NCBI RefSeq assembly: GCF_918797505.1
Contig: NC_092793.1
Location: 5,652,366-5,716,365 of the forward strand
Reading direction: 5' to 3'
DNA: 64,000 nt
DNA from: Bemisia tabaci
Taxonomy: Eukaryota; Arthropoda; Insecta; Hemiptera; Aleyrodidae
A program made the position numbers and the translations under genes. The notes below the pieces were generated by a model. That model worked only from the letters and a program-made list of their open reading frames with translations, was not told the origin of the DNA and ran no database searches. Numbering within the stretch: the stretch's first letter is position 1; the number at the start of each line of letters is the position of its first letter. Shown one piece after another: positions 32,699 to 43,881 of the stretch.

Positions 32699-32719
32699 CA
32701 GGAGCAGGAAGCCAACGAT

Positions 32720-32949
32720 CGTCGTGCTGAGGAGGAACGTCGCATGAGCCTTCGACGTTGTCAAATCTCTTTTGATGGATTGCCAATTTTCGCGAGAATT
32801 TGTAAATATGTTTTGAAGAATTTTGTTCGTAATTTGATAAGAAGTGTCGAGGAATTTCAAGAAAAAATATTCGGAGCTTCCTAAAAATTGATAGGTTTTG
32901 AGAGGAAATTTGGCAACATTTGAATCTTTATACGGCACCCTTAGCAACC
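32720..32949. mobile_element. CTGCCGTG MITE family, diverged copy
   Basis: CGTCGTGCTGAGGAGGAACG, then GCATGAGCCTTCGACGTTGT on the left. AATTTGGCAACATTTGAATC and TTATACGGCACCC on the right. Confidence 0.65.
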
Positions 32950-33197
32950 AGGCTAACCTACATTTAATTTTGGACAAATCCCGGCAATGGACCACTTGAC
33001 ATGGTACCAAGTTAAGTATTCTGATACATGTTTCTTAACCAAGATTTATCGAAAAACACGATTTGTGCAACGTAAAATTACGGAAAATGTTTTTTATTCG
33101 CACGGAAAATTGTTCCGCGTTGAAAAGGGAGGTGTCCTATTCCGATCTTTCAAAAGCTAATAATCGTGAACACACGCCACGTCGCGCTGACAAGATC

Positions 33198-34228
33198 CCC
33201 TGGTAAAAATTGGCGGTAGAATAAGTGTTCCAAAATACTATAGACCTAAAGCCGGCTGTAAGATTTCCAATAGCTTCTACAGCCGGCAACACAATTTCTT
33301 ATATTCTGTTATAGCCGATGGCGATTAAGCAACAGCCAGACGATGATGTTAATGCTAAACGTTACTAAATACGGATACTAGGACTTAGTTTTTGGACTAC
33401 CGCTCTCTTTTTGTGGCGTAGTATCTTGATTTATTTTGCGAGGAAAGCTCCGTACTTTTGAAGGATGCCTGTCATTCTTAATATGTTGGAGCGCTTTCAA
33501 TTTCGTATGATACTGTGCAATACCTCTGGTGTGAAATGGTTGCTTCATACGCCGTGGCACGCTGTGGCGCGGCGGGCGGGCAGAGAGCGCGGAACGCGCA
33601 CTGGCGCCTACAAACCTAACAGGGATACTTCACGCATTGCGCAATGCGTGAAGTATCCCTGTTAGGTTTGTAGGCGCCAGTGCGTCGCCGCGCAATGCGT
33701 GAAGTATCTCTGTTAGGTTTGTAGGCGCCAGTGCGTCGCCGCGCAATGCGTGAAGTATCCCTGTTAGGTTTGTAGGCGCCAGTGCGTCGCTGCTCCGCTT
33801 TGTGTTAGGCTCTAATATTTAATCTCGCGGAGTCAGCGTTTTTCAACTCATGATTTTGAAATGTTTGCACACTCTGTATGGATTATTCTCATTTTAATTG
33901 ATGAATAAAAAAATGTTTTAAAGGAAAATATAATGTGTGTTTTGTAAATATTAAGGTAGTTCCGTATCAAATTTAATGATTTCCAAAGCACACGAATTTC
34001 TACACAATTTCTTATAGCCTTTTATAGCCAATGGCGATAAAGTGTAAAGCCCGGCGATAGGAACTATAGCCCGACTGTATACTTTTTTATAGCTTCGTAT
34101 AGCCCGGCTATATGATTTGCTTCGCTTTCTACAGCCAGCTATATGATTTTCAATAGCCTTCTTTAGTTGGCTATAAGAACTCCTATGGTATTTTGAAACG
34201 CAGCTCGTATCGCCAATTTTTACCAGGG
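33198..34228. mobile_element. CCCTGGTAAAAATTGGCG transposon, copy B
   Basis: 1031 bp, inverted relative to copy A (4761-5635). Ends CCCTGGTAAAAATTGGCGG and CGCCAATTTTTACCAGGG, with TC on both outer flanks. It differs from copy A mainly by a tandem array at 33639-33791 in place of the single palindrome. Its interior also contains TGATACTGTGCAATACC, a motif shared with the palindrome family at 60.4 kb. Confidence 0.82.
33639..33791. repeat. Tandem array, three 51-bp units
   Basis: GCGCAATGCGTGAAGTATCC recurs at 33639, 33690 and 33741, exactly 51 bp apart. Each unit is the 43-bp monomer of 16984-17112 plus GCGTCGCC (or a close variant). The opposite-strand half at 33601-33638 forms a palindrome with unit one. 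Confidence 0.9.
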
Positions 34229-34229
34229 T

Positions 34230-34655
34230 CGCTGACAACACCACAATAAAGATCTTTCAAAGCAAGTTTCAGAAGAATAGCCTTTTATTTTTTCCCCATC
34301 AGCAATTCATGTGCTCTATTAAAAACCAGACAAATCAAGCATTTTCATTTAATTGTGTTCGGAAATGTTGTTATTTTACAATTTAAATTCTATTAGCCAA
34401 AGTTGCCCCCTTTAAATGTGCATTACCAGAAAAGGCAAGACAGCGTCCGAAAAACCCGGCTCGGGACAGGTAAACCATGAACGGCGCAAATTCTCTGCCG
34501 CAATTTATGATCTGGGCAGCTCTTGTCAATGGAGGACTTCAGAATTCACGCGGCATATGAGAGTTTCACGGTTGGAAGTGAATATGAAGCAGGACGGATA
34601 TTTTCGGATGCCATTTTTGCTTCCTTTCCGATTATTACAAAAGTAAAATGAGAGC
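34230..34655. other. Unique DNA, no supported gene
   Basis: A plus-strand open frame (34416-34646) is somewhat GC-richer than its surroundings but has no recognisable motif. Confidence 0.3.
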
Positions 34656-34660
34656 TCAAA

Positions 34661-34948
34661 ATATCGGTTCGGTCAAAGATTGGAGCGATAAGTATCCATT
34701 GCAGTGTTTCAAAATTTCCGCTCCTAGTTTATTTTGTCGAAAAGAAACAATCCAACGTTATAGCTTGAAATTTATACAGAATATTCTGCAAACAGAGAAG
34801 AAAAATCAGGAGAGTTTTCAGAAAATTACGTCACCTTGTGTTCCAAAAAATGAAAAATAAAGTATGACGGGAAAGTCTGCAACTTCGCAGGCCCGTGCGT
34901 AGTTAGTTGTACGTTCGTACGTGGTTTTGCACTTTAGTCATCGATATG
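34661..34948. mobile_element. 260-bp MITE family, diverged copy
   Basis: ATATCGGTTCGGTCAAAGAT on the left and CACTTTAGTCATCGATATGG on the right. Interior GAGAAGAAAAATCAGGAGAG and AGTATGACGGGAAAGTCTGC are family landmarks. Confidence 0.6.
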
Positions 34949-35072
34949 GAACTAATAAAATTCCAGGAAATTGCGGGAGCTCCCTTCTTTTTGAAAATGC
35001 AAAAAATTACAAATAATTAAACAAGCTCATCGTCTCTTTTTGACCCAGATTCCTTCCTCGTCTGATACTTAA

Positions 35073-35516
35073 ACTGATTCGATGGACGCTACATTTTGTG
35101 TCAGAGCGACGTGCAATATATCGCATCGATTGGTTCCATTTTTCAGCTTGGCACTCTTCATTTTTATCGAATTTTGAGATTGCAATTCTGTTGTCAGGAC
35201 ACTGAAGAATTCACTCATCGATTTCGAGAAACATATTCAATAAGCGTGCTTTTTTTTTTTTAGAGGCAAAATATCGCATTCGATACTAATATCGAAACTG
35301 CACTCGAATGCGATATTTTTCCTCTAGAAAAACCACGCCTTTATTACGTTGAATTTGTTTATCAGAATCGGTAAGTGAATTCTTTAGTATCCTGATACCA
35401 GAATTGCGATCTTGAAATTCGAGTTAAATGACGAGTAGCTGAAAAAATGGAATTAATCGATGCGATGTATCGCATGCCGTTCTGACACAAAATGTGGCGT
35501 CCATCGAATCACCTTA
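35073..35516. mobile_element. 444-bp foldback element, relative of 1482-1926
   Basis: The arms pair from GATTCGATGGACGCTACATT / AATGTGGCGTCCATCGAATC inward through TGCRATRTATCGCATC, TTTTTCAGCT and the AATTTGAGATTGCAATTCTG block. They meet at a central hairpin (ATCGCATTCGA against TCGAATGCGAT). It shares layout and the inner cores with the element at 1482-1926. Confidence 0.78.
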
Positions 35517-35784
35517 ACAGAGCAATTTCGGTTACCTGGTTTATCATGCACTCTTTTCTGACACACTCCAGCACGAATCGTAAAAGAATCATGACAAAAA
35601 AAAATTAAATCAACGCAACGGTAAAAAAAAATTATGAATTAATCCATTATTTAATAAAATAAATGTAAACCTTGGTCATCAAATTGAACAGAAGAGTCAT
35701 GATGAGATCGGCAGAATCTGGTAGTCAGAAAGGATGCTCAAATTGCATTGAATCTGTGAAAGGGAAAAAGGAGATTATGCGACC

Positions 35785-35870
35785 AGAGTAGCTGAAAAAA
35801 TGTAACCAATTTATACGAAGTATCGCATGCCGTTCTGACACAAAATATGGCGTCCATCGAATCACCTTAA
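35785..35870. repeat. Duplicated right terminus of the 35-kb foldback
   Basis: AGAGTAGCTGAAAAAATG, TATCGCATGCCGTTCTGACA and TGGCGTCCATCGAATCACCT repeat the last 85 bp of 35073-35516 about 355 bp downstream. Confidence 0.75.
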
Positions 35871-36063
35871 GTCAAGTTGGAAGGTGACTATACTGAAATC
35901 ATCTCTCAAATGCACTTTTGCTCTGAATGCAATTAGCAGACGAGAACGAGAGAACGAACACTCAGCTTACTCAGAATGATCCCACTCTTAGCTCGCTCTC
36001 CACGCCGCCTGCCACCGTCGTGGAAACCTCAAATTCAGTGCATTTTCCCCTTCAGCTTCTCAA

Positions 36064-36145
36064 AATGGACGCATTTATGCTAAAAGGACCTATGCTACAT
36101 GCAAATCCTATGCATATAGTTCCTTTCAGCATAAATACGTCCAAA
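36064..36145. mobile_element. TTGGACGTATTT MITE family, short form
   Basis: Arms TGGACGCATTTATGCTAAAA and TTCAGCATAAATACGTCCA. Core CCTATGCATATAGTTCC. Confidence 0.72.
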
Positions 36146-36663
36146 TATGCACTGCCTTTGCGGCATTTTTCACCGCACCGAGGAATGAGGCGTTGAGGCG
36201 TCAGAGGCGTATAGGACTTAGCGGGGGATGGGTGGTTAGGAGAGAGAATTCTTGCTCGAATGCCTCACGATTGCCAGACAGCTCTAGAAATTCGTCACTT
36301 TTCCTCATGTTACTCCATGTAAAATATATAGATTTTATTATACGGCTTGGCAACCTTGGATGGGCTGGAGACGACGCGTATTCATCTTCAGGCTCAGGTC
36401 GGGTCAGACGTTGAAGCTTATAATTAAACGAGCTGAAAACAAAAGCTGCCAAGCCTCTAAAAAATTGTATCTTAATCGTGGCAATTTTTAAACTAGCGGA
36501 AAACACAAAAACTTACGGGATTAAGTCTGAAATTCACTCATAGTGAAAATAAAAAACCTTAAAAAAGAATAAGAAGAAAACCAACTTTTGTTTTTATTCA
36601 CATGAAATTTTCTTAATTTAGAGTGCGTGTCTAATAATTGCGTAACATCTCACGTGATATACT

Positions 36664-36681
36664 GGGGGGGGGGGGGGGGGG
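36664..36681. repeat. Poly-G tract, 18 bases
   Basis: An unbroken G run. Similar G or C runs occur at about 20919, 21826, 37369 and 59601. Confidence 0.9.
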
Positions 36682-36794
36682 AGGGTGTAAAAATGTGTGT
36701 CTTGAAGTCAAAAGAAATCTTTTTTAAACAAACTTGTTTTTCGGTGTCCTATTAGGGAAGTCTCGACCGGTATACATACATCGATCAGCGGTGC

Positions 36795-36870
36795 TGCGCA
36801 TCAATGAAAAGCGCCTTCAATTCCGCTTGATACTGTGCAACACACGCGAGTTAAAATAGTTGTATCCCAC
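36795..36870 (-). repeat. Short fragment of the palindrome-arm family
   Basis: GCGCCTTCAATTCCGCTTGA, TACTGTGCAACACACGCGAG and TTAAAATAGTTGTATCC match the family core, as does an opposite-strand fragment at 42105-42180. Confidence 0.55.
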
Positions 36871-37264
36871 AAACTGAACCCAACAACGGCTGTTCACCAT
36901 TGTGTGCAACGAAACCGTTCCGATCTTCATAATATATGAGACATGGATCAAATAGGAGCAATGTCTTTATGCCCCTTGTTTAGACCATGCAAATAACTGT
37001 AATTTTTAACGGCCGGAATAATTTTTTGAGCTAAGCTAACATTATAGTGTAGGACCTGCGAGACCGGACGTGAAATTTTCAAAAATCGAAGTGAATATTG
37101 CTACGCTCTTTGATCCAATATTTTTTGTTCCGGAGAAGTTTTGAAAGACCCCAAAGTCTCGATCTATTTAACCAATTTGATTGACCCACCAAATCGTTTT
37201 TTTGTCCATGTAACCGAAAGAAAATCAATGCAAATTAATCTTAAAAATTGACACTTATCACACG

Positions 37265-37998
37265 CTCTTAAGGGGCATTTTCAACCCCCTCTCGCCCCTT
37301 GTAACGCTTTGTAACACATCACTGGACTCCCCATCTAATAATAATGTGATGCTTGACGACCCTCCCCCCCACTCCTGAGATCCAAAAAACTGGGGGAAAC
37401 TGTTGAATATTAAATCCGCTAAAATTCGAAATATTTTTAATGATGGTGCGTGACAAATAAGGCCGAGGAAATTAGAATGCTACGTTTTGGCCTTTGCGTC
37501 TACCGACAGAAAAGCTTACTTAACGTTTGCACTGAGTAAAGTACCTTTTAAGGAGACAAAGAGCCCCATGGAGGGCTTAGGGCCCAAAAATGGCGGCGCA
37601 TTGTTTTGGTTTTTGCGGCTAAGAGGTCAAATTTTAATGGTCTAATGGTAACTATGTCCAACATTTTTTGTCTCAAAAGTAGCAAACTTTTAGCTATAAA
37701 TCTATTTAAACACGTCGTAATAATGCAATCGGGGAAAGTTCCCGATGATATATGAAAATTAAATAACACTTTGAGTCATTTTGTATTTGCATTTACTCAC
37801 AGCGTCCGAAATTTGTTGGCCCTGTAAGGCCCCAATCAGCCTAAGATGGCTAAACCGCTTACATTTGGTAACCACCTACACTATTCTCTCTATAATGGTA
37901 CTCTAGCACTGACCATCCTCTCTCACGGCTTATTTCGGACTCATGCCCCTACCCCTCACCCCTAGAACGTTACGTAATTTATGAAAGCTCCCTTAAAT
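37265..37998. repeat. Scattered remnants of the ACGTAACGC MITE type
   Basis: CCCTTGTAACGCTTTGTAAC and GATGCTTGACGACCCTCCC at 37297-37370, and GAACGTTACGTAATTTATGA near 37967, are in the style of the element at 3815-3919. The DNA between them is not obviously repetitive and has no gene. Confidence 0.4.
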
Positions 37999-38998
37999 AC
38001 TTTATGTAACAAGGTGGAGAAATGGTGTTGGGTCCACACCATTTCGCGGCCATCAAAGCCAAGAAGTTCCAAAAATTATGATCAGAGTAAAACTTAAATT
38101 GTTTTAACTCTAATGAGTACCAGTACAAAACTCAGGAGGGGAGAGTGTTCAGCTCAGACAGTTCGCATTGGAATATTAAATTGGAGTCACGGCGAGAGTC
38201 TATCCCTACTGGTTTGGATCTTTGTAGCGACCTCATCAGCAGATCACACTCGTCAGTGAGCCCAACTTAACATGCTGCAAAATCAAAAACGGCCTCAAAA
38301 TGCCGTCATGGATATGACCCGAAGACATGACACAAAAGTGTGATCCTCGTGCCACACTGGAAAAAAAACATATCTTAATATCTAATTTGAAAAATAGAAT
38401 GAAATTGTGAATCAACCACTGTACTAATTGCGAGGGGCGTTGGTTCATTTGAAAGGTGTTGTTCTCAATGCTTCGGGAAAACTATAAATTATTTTCTGGG
38501 GTTCGTCCCCGATTTTTAAATCCCTAAAAACTCATAAATTGGATGAGGGGAAGTGGGGGTTTTTTGTTTTTTGTTTTTCGGAAAAGTTTTGTTGCTACGC
38601 ATCTTACTTTACTGTTTGCTGTCTTTTTATCAGCTGTTTTCATTCAACAATCATCATTAAGTGAGGTTACTTCCAACACTCAACTGCCATCAACTTACAT
38701 TTTTCTTTTCCCGCGTTTTTTTTTTACGGTTTTTCATGATTGGTTCCATCTTTTTCCTATTGCCAATTTTTCCTCATTAAGTCAATAACCTCCAAGTTTT
38801 TTTTCTCATTTCCGATCAGAACTTTTCACGCTGTTTCTTTTCAATGTGTATAAATATGTTTATTATTAATTTCCATTTTCTTTTCATCTTTTTTCTTCTG
38901 ATTTATTTTTTTTAATTTAAAAATTGAACTTTTCAGTTATGATTTTGTTAAAATAATAATAATTTTTACTAATTTTAATTTTAAATTTAACAGTTGTT

Positions 38999-39481
38999 AT
39001 GAGTGAAATTTTCAATGACCGAGGCGGTCGTCCTCCAAAACGTGGTCGCGTTTTCCAGAATTCTTCGCATGTTCGTTTAGTGAAGCAAGAACTTAACTCT
39101 GTTATTAGTATAGAAAATCAAAGTTTCATTTCTTCATTTCGGAAGTATAAAATTGATGATCAGAACTTTGATGAAAATTTTGTTACCAAATTTTCAGTCG
39201 GTTCAATGAATATAATTTGTCATCATTGTGATGCTCGCCATTTTCAGGGTGAAATGTCCAATGGTCATTTTAATAACTGCTGCCAAAATGGCTTAATTTC
39301 TTTACCGAGTATTCGGACAAATACCGATTTGAAATCATTATTTTTATATTCTCCAAATTTCATAAAGCATATCAAAAATTATAATAGTGCTGTTGCGTTT
39401 GCCTCTTTCTCTGCAAATCGAATTGATATTCCGGGTGGTGGACCTTATTGCTTTAAAGTTCAAGGATCCATATATAGGTAA
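38999..39481 (+). CDS. Helitron Rep/helicase N-terminal exon
   Basis: This 160-residue frame matches the start of animal Helitron replicase-helicases. It has Cys74-x2-Cys77 (CHHC), a Cys94-Cys95 pair (NNCCQNG) and a LISLPS stretch. Further on are FIKHIKNYNSAVAFASF at 121-137 and GGGPYCFKVQGSIYR at 146-160, where the family normally continues into the Helitron-like N domain and Rep. The frame stops at TAG/GTAAGT; the sequence there (ATATAG|GTAAGT) is a strong donor, so this is probably an exon whose downstream exons were deleted. Upstream, TACTAAT and TTTAACAG (38967-38992) look like a branch point and acceptor for a leader intron. A proline/arginine cluster (GGRPPKRGR, 9-17) may be a nuclear signal. 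The AT-rich codons match the surrounding DNA. It should be inactive alone. Confidence 0.75.
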   Translation: MSEIFNDRGGRPPKRGRVFQNSSHVRLVKQELNSVISIENQSFISSFRKYKIDDQNFDENFVTKFSVGSMNIICHHCDARHFQGEMSNGHFNNCCQNGLISLPSIRTNTDLKSLFLYSPNFIKHIKNYNSAVAFASFSANRIDIPGGGPYCFKVQGSIYR

Positions 39482-39562
39482 GTTTATTTAATATTTACCG
39501 TTACGTAACGTACTTTTTTCAGTTTCTCAGTCCGTCCCTCCCTCCTTCCCACCCCTTAACGC

Positions 39563-39588
39563 ATCCGGAATGCAGCTGCATTCCGGAT
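39563..39588. repeat. 26-bp perfect palindrome inside the Helitron
   Basis: ATCCGGAATGCAG joined to its exact complement. It lies downstream of the truncated exon, 317 bp before the terminal hairpin. It may mark the deletion junction or an older terminus. Confidence 0.8.
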
Positions 39589-39834
39589 ACTGCATTTAAA
39601 TCTTTCCTCCTCTGTTAGTTACTATTTGGACTTTGTCTATTCCGTCTTCTTTAAAATTAGTTTGAAAACAAATGTAAAACCTAAAAAATAATTTTGTATG
39701 AAGATTAAAACAAAATTTTAATTTAAAGTTCACTAAATAAAATTACAATTTTTGAAAACATTTGTTATATTTATTCTCTCAAAGAAATAATTAGACCCGA
39801 TTCAAAGACAAAACAGAAAATTAAATGAAAATAA

Positions 39835-39875
<41 letters not shown>

Positions 39876-39938
39876 TGAAAGTGAAAAGTGTACAGGAAAA
39901 ATAAGGGGCTGCGAAGCAGCCCCATAAGCCCCTAGTTT

Positions 39939-40134
39939 GATCTAAAGTCCAGACTCTTAGAAACATCGAGAAGAAAAAATATTCTTGATTCAATCGGATT
40001 TTTGCTTAAATCAAGAACCAAGCCTCTTAATTTGAGCGGATTTCCTTTTGATTTAAGAAAAAATCTGATTGAATCAAGAGTATTTTTTCTTCTCGGTGTT
40101 TCTAAGAGTCTGGACTCTAGATCTAATGTGTTTT
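39939..40134. mobile_element. MITE with GATCTAAAGTCCAGACTCTT ends
   Basis: The arms GATCTAAAGTCCAGACTCTT then AGAAACATCGAGAAGAAAAA pair with TTCTTCTCGGTGTTTCTAAG and AGTCTGGACTCTAGATC. The inner part (TTGATTCAATCGGATTTTTG) pairs too. It starts three bases after the Helitron CTAG end. Confidence 0.8.
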
Positions 40135-40254
40135 TTTCCAGCGCATCCATTGTCCCAGTATCATTTCTCCACATTGTTACATACAGTATTCGGGCCCCTT
40201 TTCAATTTTTTTTCTCATTTAAATACTTAATGCGAGGATCCGCTGTTTTGCCTG

Positions 40255-40620
40255 GGACTTGACAACGCGGCCTGGGTTTGAAGTTGACGCGCGGCTTTCC
40301 GTTTTCAATTTTATTCGAAGTCTTGTCGTTCTCTCCGGGTGGGTTCTCTTTCCGGGCGGACGCGCGAGGGCGACGCCTGCGGCTGAGGCTCCTGCGGCCG
40401 GGGCGCGGGCGCCCGACGCGAGGCGGAAGGCGTGAAAACGGCGGAGCGGAGCGAATAAATGCGCAACGCAATGCCAAGATGGAGATGTCGAGAGGGGACG
40501 AGTCGACTCAACCGAGGTGACGTGTGTCTTGCATTTAACGCCCCCGCCCGAGCACCCGAGTCCTCGGTTAATTTTCCGCTGGAATTTTTCCCGCCGCACA
40601 CTCGACCGAGCCAATAGGAG
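40255..40620. promoter_or_regulatory. CpG-rich block, possible promoter
   Basis: This is the most GC- and CpG-rich stretch in the window (about 40335-40450 is dominated by GGCGGACGCGCGAGG-type sequence), surrounded by AT-rich DNA. It contains TGACGTG (40518-40524, CRE-like) and AGCCAAT (40609-40615). Overlapping open frames on both strands are expected in such sequence and show no protein family. A promoter or first exon is possible; so is captured foreign or ribosomal-like sequence. Confidence 0.25.
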
Positions 40621-40639
40621 AGCTCGGACAAAATTTTGA

Positions 40640-42310
40640 AACTTTAAACGCTTATAACTCCGTTTATGCGAAACTTTGAGGATCTAAAAGTGGCTTCATT
40701 GGTTCCCCCGTAAAATTGTCTTTTGAAAGCACACCTTAAAATTTAAAATGTGACGAAATAACCATCGAAATTTGCAGATTTAGTAAAAAATTTCATGTCC
40801 GACCTATCACGTTACGCCATTTAACCTATGCATGAGTCACGCGAAAAAGAACATCGTTGGTTCAAGGAGAGTGGCCAGTTTGCTCGATGTCCGCCGGATG
40901 TGCGCGAGTTGGGACTCTTTTCGATCAATTCATCAAATGGCGGTGCGGAATACGTGTGATCCATCTGCTTGAATCAATGCAAGATACCGCTTGAATCATG
41001 CAAAAATCGATGCTATCGAAACAAGTGACGGTTCACAGGAGTCTCGAAATCCGGCGACCAGGAAACTGCACTCTTAAGTCAATGCACCGCGGCATGGTCC
41101 ACGAGGATTTTTACAGTGTATACATCTATGTCACTCGCGCGACAATCACAAAATCTCAATAGTCGGTCTGCTGGTGTCTATGACACATACAATGATGTGG
41201 TTATTTCTGATCTATAAACTCCAATATGAGGATGCCTAATGACTGCCGACTTGACATAAATTGCTGAGATGACGTATGTAAAGGAAACATCCAAGCCCAT
41301 TTTATAGGCGGAATTAAATTCAAGAGAGAGAGGAGAGCTTGGACGTTTGCAAGAGAGGAAAGACACAGGATCAAGCCGATCCGCATGTAAAACGGTCATT
41401 CTTCCCGCTCAGCAGATGCGAATTGGAGCGTGCTGTTATCACAGCTGAGAGACGATATCCCACACGGACGAAACGTTTGTCAATTTGTATAATAGCTTGA
41501 AACGTCCCCAGGGAGTGTGAACGTCAAACAGGATTTATCGGCCCATAAAACGGAAAATTATTTCCTGGATACGGAGGATTACTAAATTGAAATGAAAATA
41601 TTGTGTTAACGCACGGGTGGTAATTTCATTCGGGGTCAATTGCTGGAATTTTTATTTGATCAAATGAAGCTGATTTTTTATTTTATTTCGTCGAACGCAT
41701 TAAAAATCGAGCATTGATTGCATTCAACTGTGCAAAAGGATAATTGCTGCCTTAAAAATTTAAATTCGCGGCTCAGCCAGCTCTGAGTAGTTTATTCATG
41801 CTTTACGCCAGTACCTAGAGAGCAAACATTTATATGAGTCCGTCACTTTGAAACATGGCGGATTAGAACTTTCGATTGCTTTTTCTTAAAACTGCGTCTT
41901 TTAAAATGACAAATTCAAACCATCACGATCCCAATTGAGTGAGGCACTTTTGAGAGTTTTTTGTATCAAAATTTTCCGAAAAATTCTGCATTAAGATTTG
42001 TTTTACGTTTTTCAGTGACGTTAGACACGTAATGAAAAAGTCTTTCAACTTCGTTCGCACACAATTACACACAATTATTTGCACACAATGATGAACAACT
42101 GCTGTTAGGTTCAATTAAAGGATACCACTATTTTAACTCGCATGTGTTGCACAGTATCAAGCGGAATTGAAGGGGTTTTTCATTTTCGGCGATTTTGTCA
42201 GGATTTAGCAGATTTTCTTTCTCAAGTTGTGTTGAAATTTTAAGATATGTAATCCTAAAACCTATAATTCATGTAAAGATGTGCCTTTCCTTAGTACAGC
42301 AAAATCTTCC
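40640..42310. other. Unique DNA, no gene called
   Basis: Only a family fragment at 42105-42180 (GTTGCACAGTATCAAGCGGA, TTGAAGGGG) is recognisable. The remainder has no repeat match and no coding pattern. Confidence 0.3.
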
Positions 42311-42314
42311 TATT

Positions 42315-42478
42315 CTACCGTGTTAAGAAAGAACGCCGTATCAACCCTCAGGAGTTGCCACATTTCCTTCAACAAAACAGAAGTTTTCTGAGAAAATTGT
42401 GAACATTTTTCTTCCTTGTTTTAAAAAAAATTTGGCAGCTCTCGAATTTTCATACGACTTTTTCCCTTAGCACGGTAG
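42315..42478. mobile_element. CTGCCGTG MITE family, shortened copy
   Basis: CTACCGTGTTAAGAAAGAAC on the left, TTTTCCCTTAGCACGGTAG on the right, 164 bp. The middle is deleted relative to the 245-bp copies. Confidence 0.75.
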
Positions 42479-42960
42479 AATTGTACTAATGTGTATTTTT
42501 CACAGCTCCACTTATAGGTAAGCCGCCTAATACTTACTCTCGTAGCAAAACGCGGCCTCAAACGGCCCGCGTCCATGTACTAGGGTCAAAGTAAGCTTTT
42601 CGCCGAGGAACATCGGAGATGAAGGTACAAAAGAAACGTAGAGCGAAGCATGAGCTAAATGAGGCACGAGGAATGAAGAGACAAATGGAGTCGTATAGAT
42701 GTAAGAATGTAACGGCGAAGGGAGCTCTGAAGGGAGCAGAAGATGATTATTATCAGTACCTGGAGGTATCATTAGAAAATAATAACAGTTTCCCAGAGTC
42801 AGATTCTGGGGTGGGGCTAATGATCTTTATTATTCATCCGAATCTTCCCTAAAGCACCTATCCGTCACTTAAGAAATACCCCAAGATTTGGACGCCTCCT
42901 TGTCGGTTGAGCTGGGAAGTAAAATATTTCTTCGCAGATCTTTGTGTTTGCACGTAGGTA

Positions 42961-43166
42961 CACTGAAAAAATAATATGTTTTTTTAGCATCTAGGAAGTC
43001 AATAATGTGTCTGGCGATCCCAAGATGCTGCCTTTACTGCCCCCGCAGGTAACTTTACATCCTGTGAATGCAAATTCAATTGCGTGGCAATCAAGGCAGC
43101 ATCTTAAGATCACCAGACACATTTTTGACATCCTAAGTGCTGAATAAGCATACCATTTTTTCAGTG
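42961..43166. mobile_element. 206-bp CACTGAAAAA element
   Basis: Ends CACTGAAAAAATAATATG and CATACCATTTTTTCAGTG. Inner arms GTGTCTGGCGATCCCAAGAT and GCTGCC pair with GGCAGCATCTTAAGATCACC. The interior is unrelated to the other CACTGAAAA elements. Confidence 0.75.
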
Positions 43167-43290
43167 TTCTTACGTTAGTGATTAAGACGTTATTTTCTTA
43201 AAATAGCAATACTTTTTAAACACTGGTATTGAAATAAAAATTCCGATAATCTCTACCTCGTTTTGCTGTAGATTTAAGAAAAGCCTGGAG

Positions 43291-43553
43291 CAGGATGTTG
43301 CAGTTTTTTAGGCAACGTGCGTTAGAAGTTCTGCTTAAAGCAAAAAATTCAGGAGGCTGCACTGAGAATTGGCCAACAAGGCCGAAACGCGTCTGCAGTT
43401 GCCCTCCTGAATGGACGTAACTATTGTTGCTCCTAACAGCGTATCTCTTTGGGGGAAAAGTGTGCTTGAGTGTGAGCTTTTTCCCCCTGTATTGAGATAT
43501 CAGCTTTAAGCTGAACTTCTAACGAACGTTGGCTAAAAAACTTCAATATCCCG
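43291..43553. mobile_element. MITE with 50-bp terminal inverted repeats
   Basis: Left arm CAGGATGTTGCAGTTTTTTA then GGCAACGTGCGTTAGAAGTT. Right arm AACTTCTAACGAACGTTGGC then TAAAAAACTTCAATATCCCG. Two internal hairpins (CAGGAGGCTGCA/TGCAGTTGCCCTCCTG and GGGGGAAAA/TTTTTCCCCC) make a branched fold. Confidence 0.75.
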
Positions 43554-43881
43554 TCTTACGACCGTTGCGCGTTCACCGCAATCGGTTTGTGAAAAGCCTG
43601 GAAGTTGGAAAAAATTTTTGATACAATGGCAAGCGTGAATTAACATTATAAACAGAAAAAAATTGTTTCCTGTGAGCATGGAGTATTATAATGATGAGCT
43701 GCTAATTCTTGAAACTAGATTTTTGAACTGCAAACTTCAAACCGTCATACTTCCGGTTTCATTTTACATTTTTTGGCGTTTTTGTCAAAATATGTTTTAG
43801 AATAGTCCTTAATATTTTAGTACTCATAACTCATTAGCGAGTTTTTTGCTGGTTAAGGAATTTCTAACACCTGTGGTCATA

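Larger units (their letters stand above)
38495..39935 (+). mobile_element. Helitron, internally deleted, with intact 3' end
   Basis: The 3' end is canonical. A GC hairpin GGGGCTGC-GAA-GCAGCCCC (39905-39923) is followed eight bases later by CTAG (39932-39935), with TTT outside. The only coding part is the N-terminal exon at 38999-39481; the Rep/helicase body is missing. A 37-base poly-A (39837-39873) lies before the hairpin. The 5' end is uncertain; TCTGGGGTTCGTCCCC at 38495 is a plausible start because it has a terminal-hairpin look. This left limit is inference. Confidence 0.7.

Noticed and set aside
40219..40631. Arg/Ala/Pro-rich open frames on both strands
   Set aside because: GC-rich DNA lacks stop codons by composition. 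Both strands are open and neither shows a domain.
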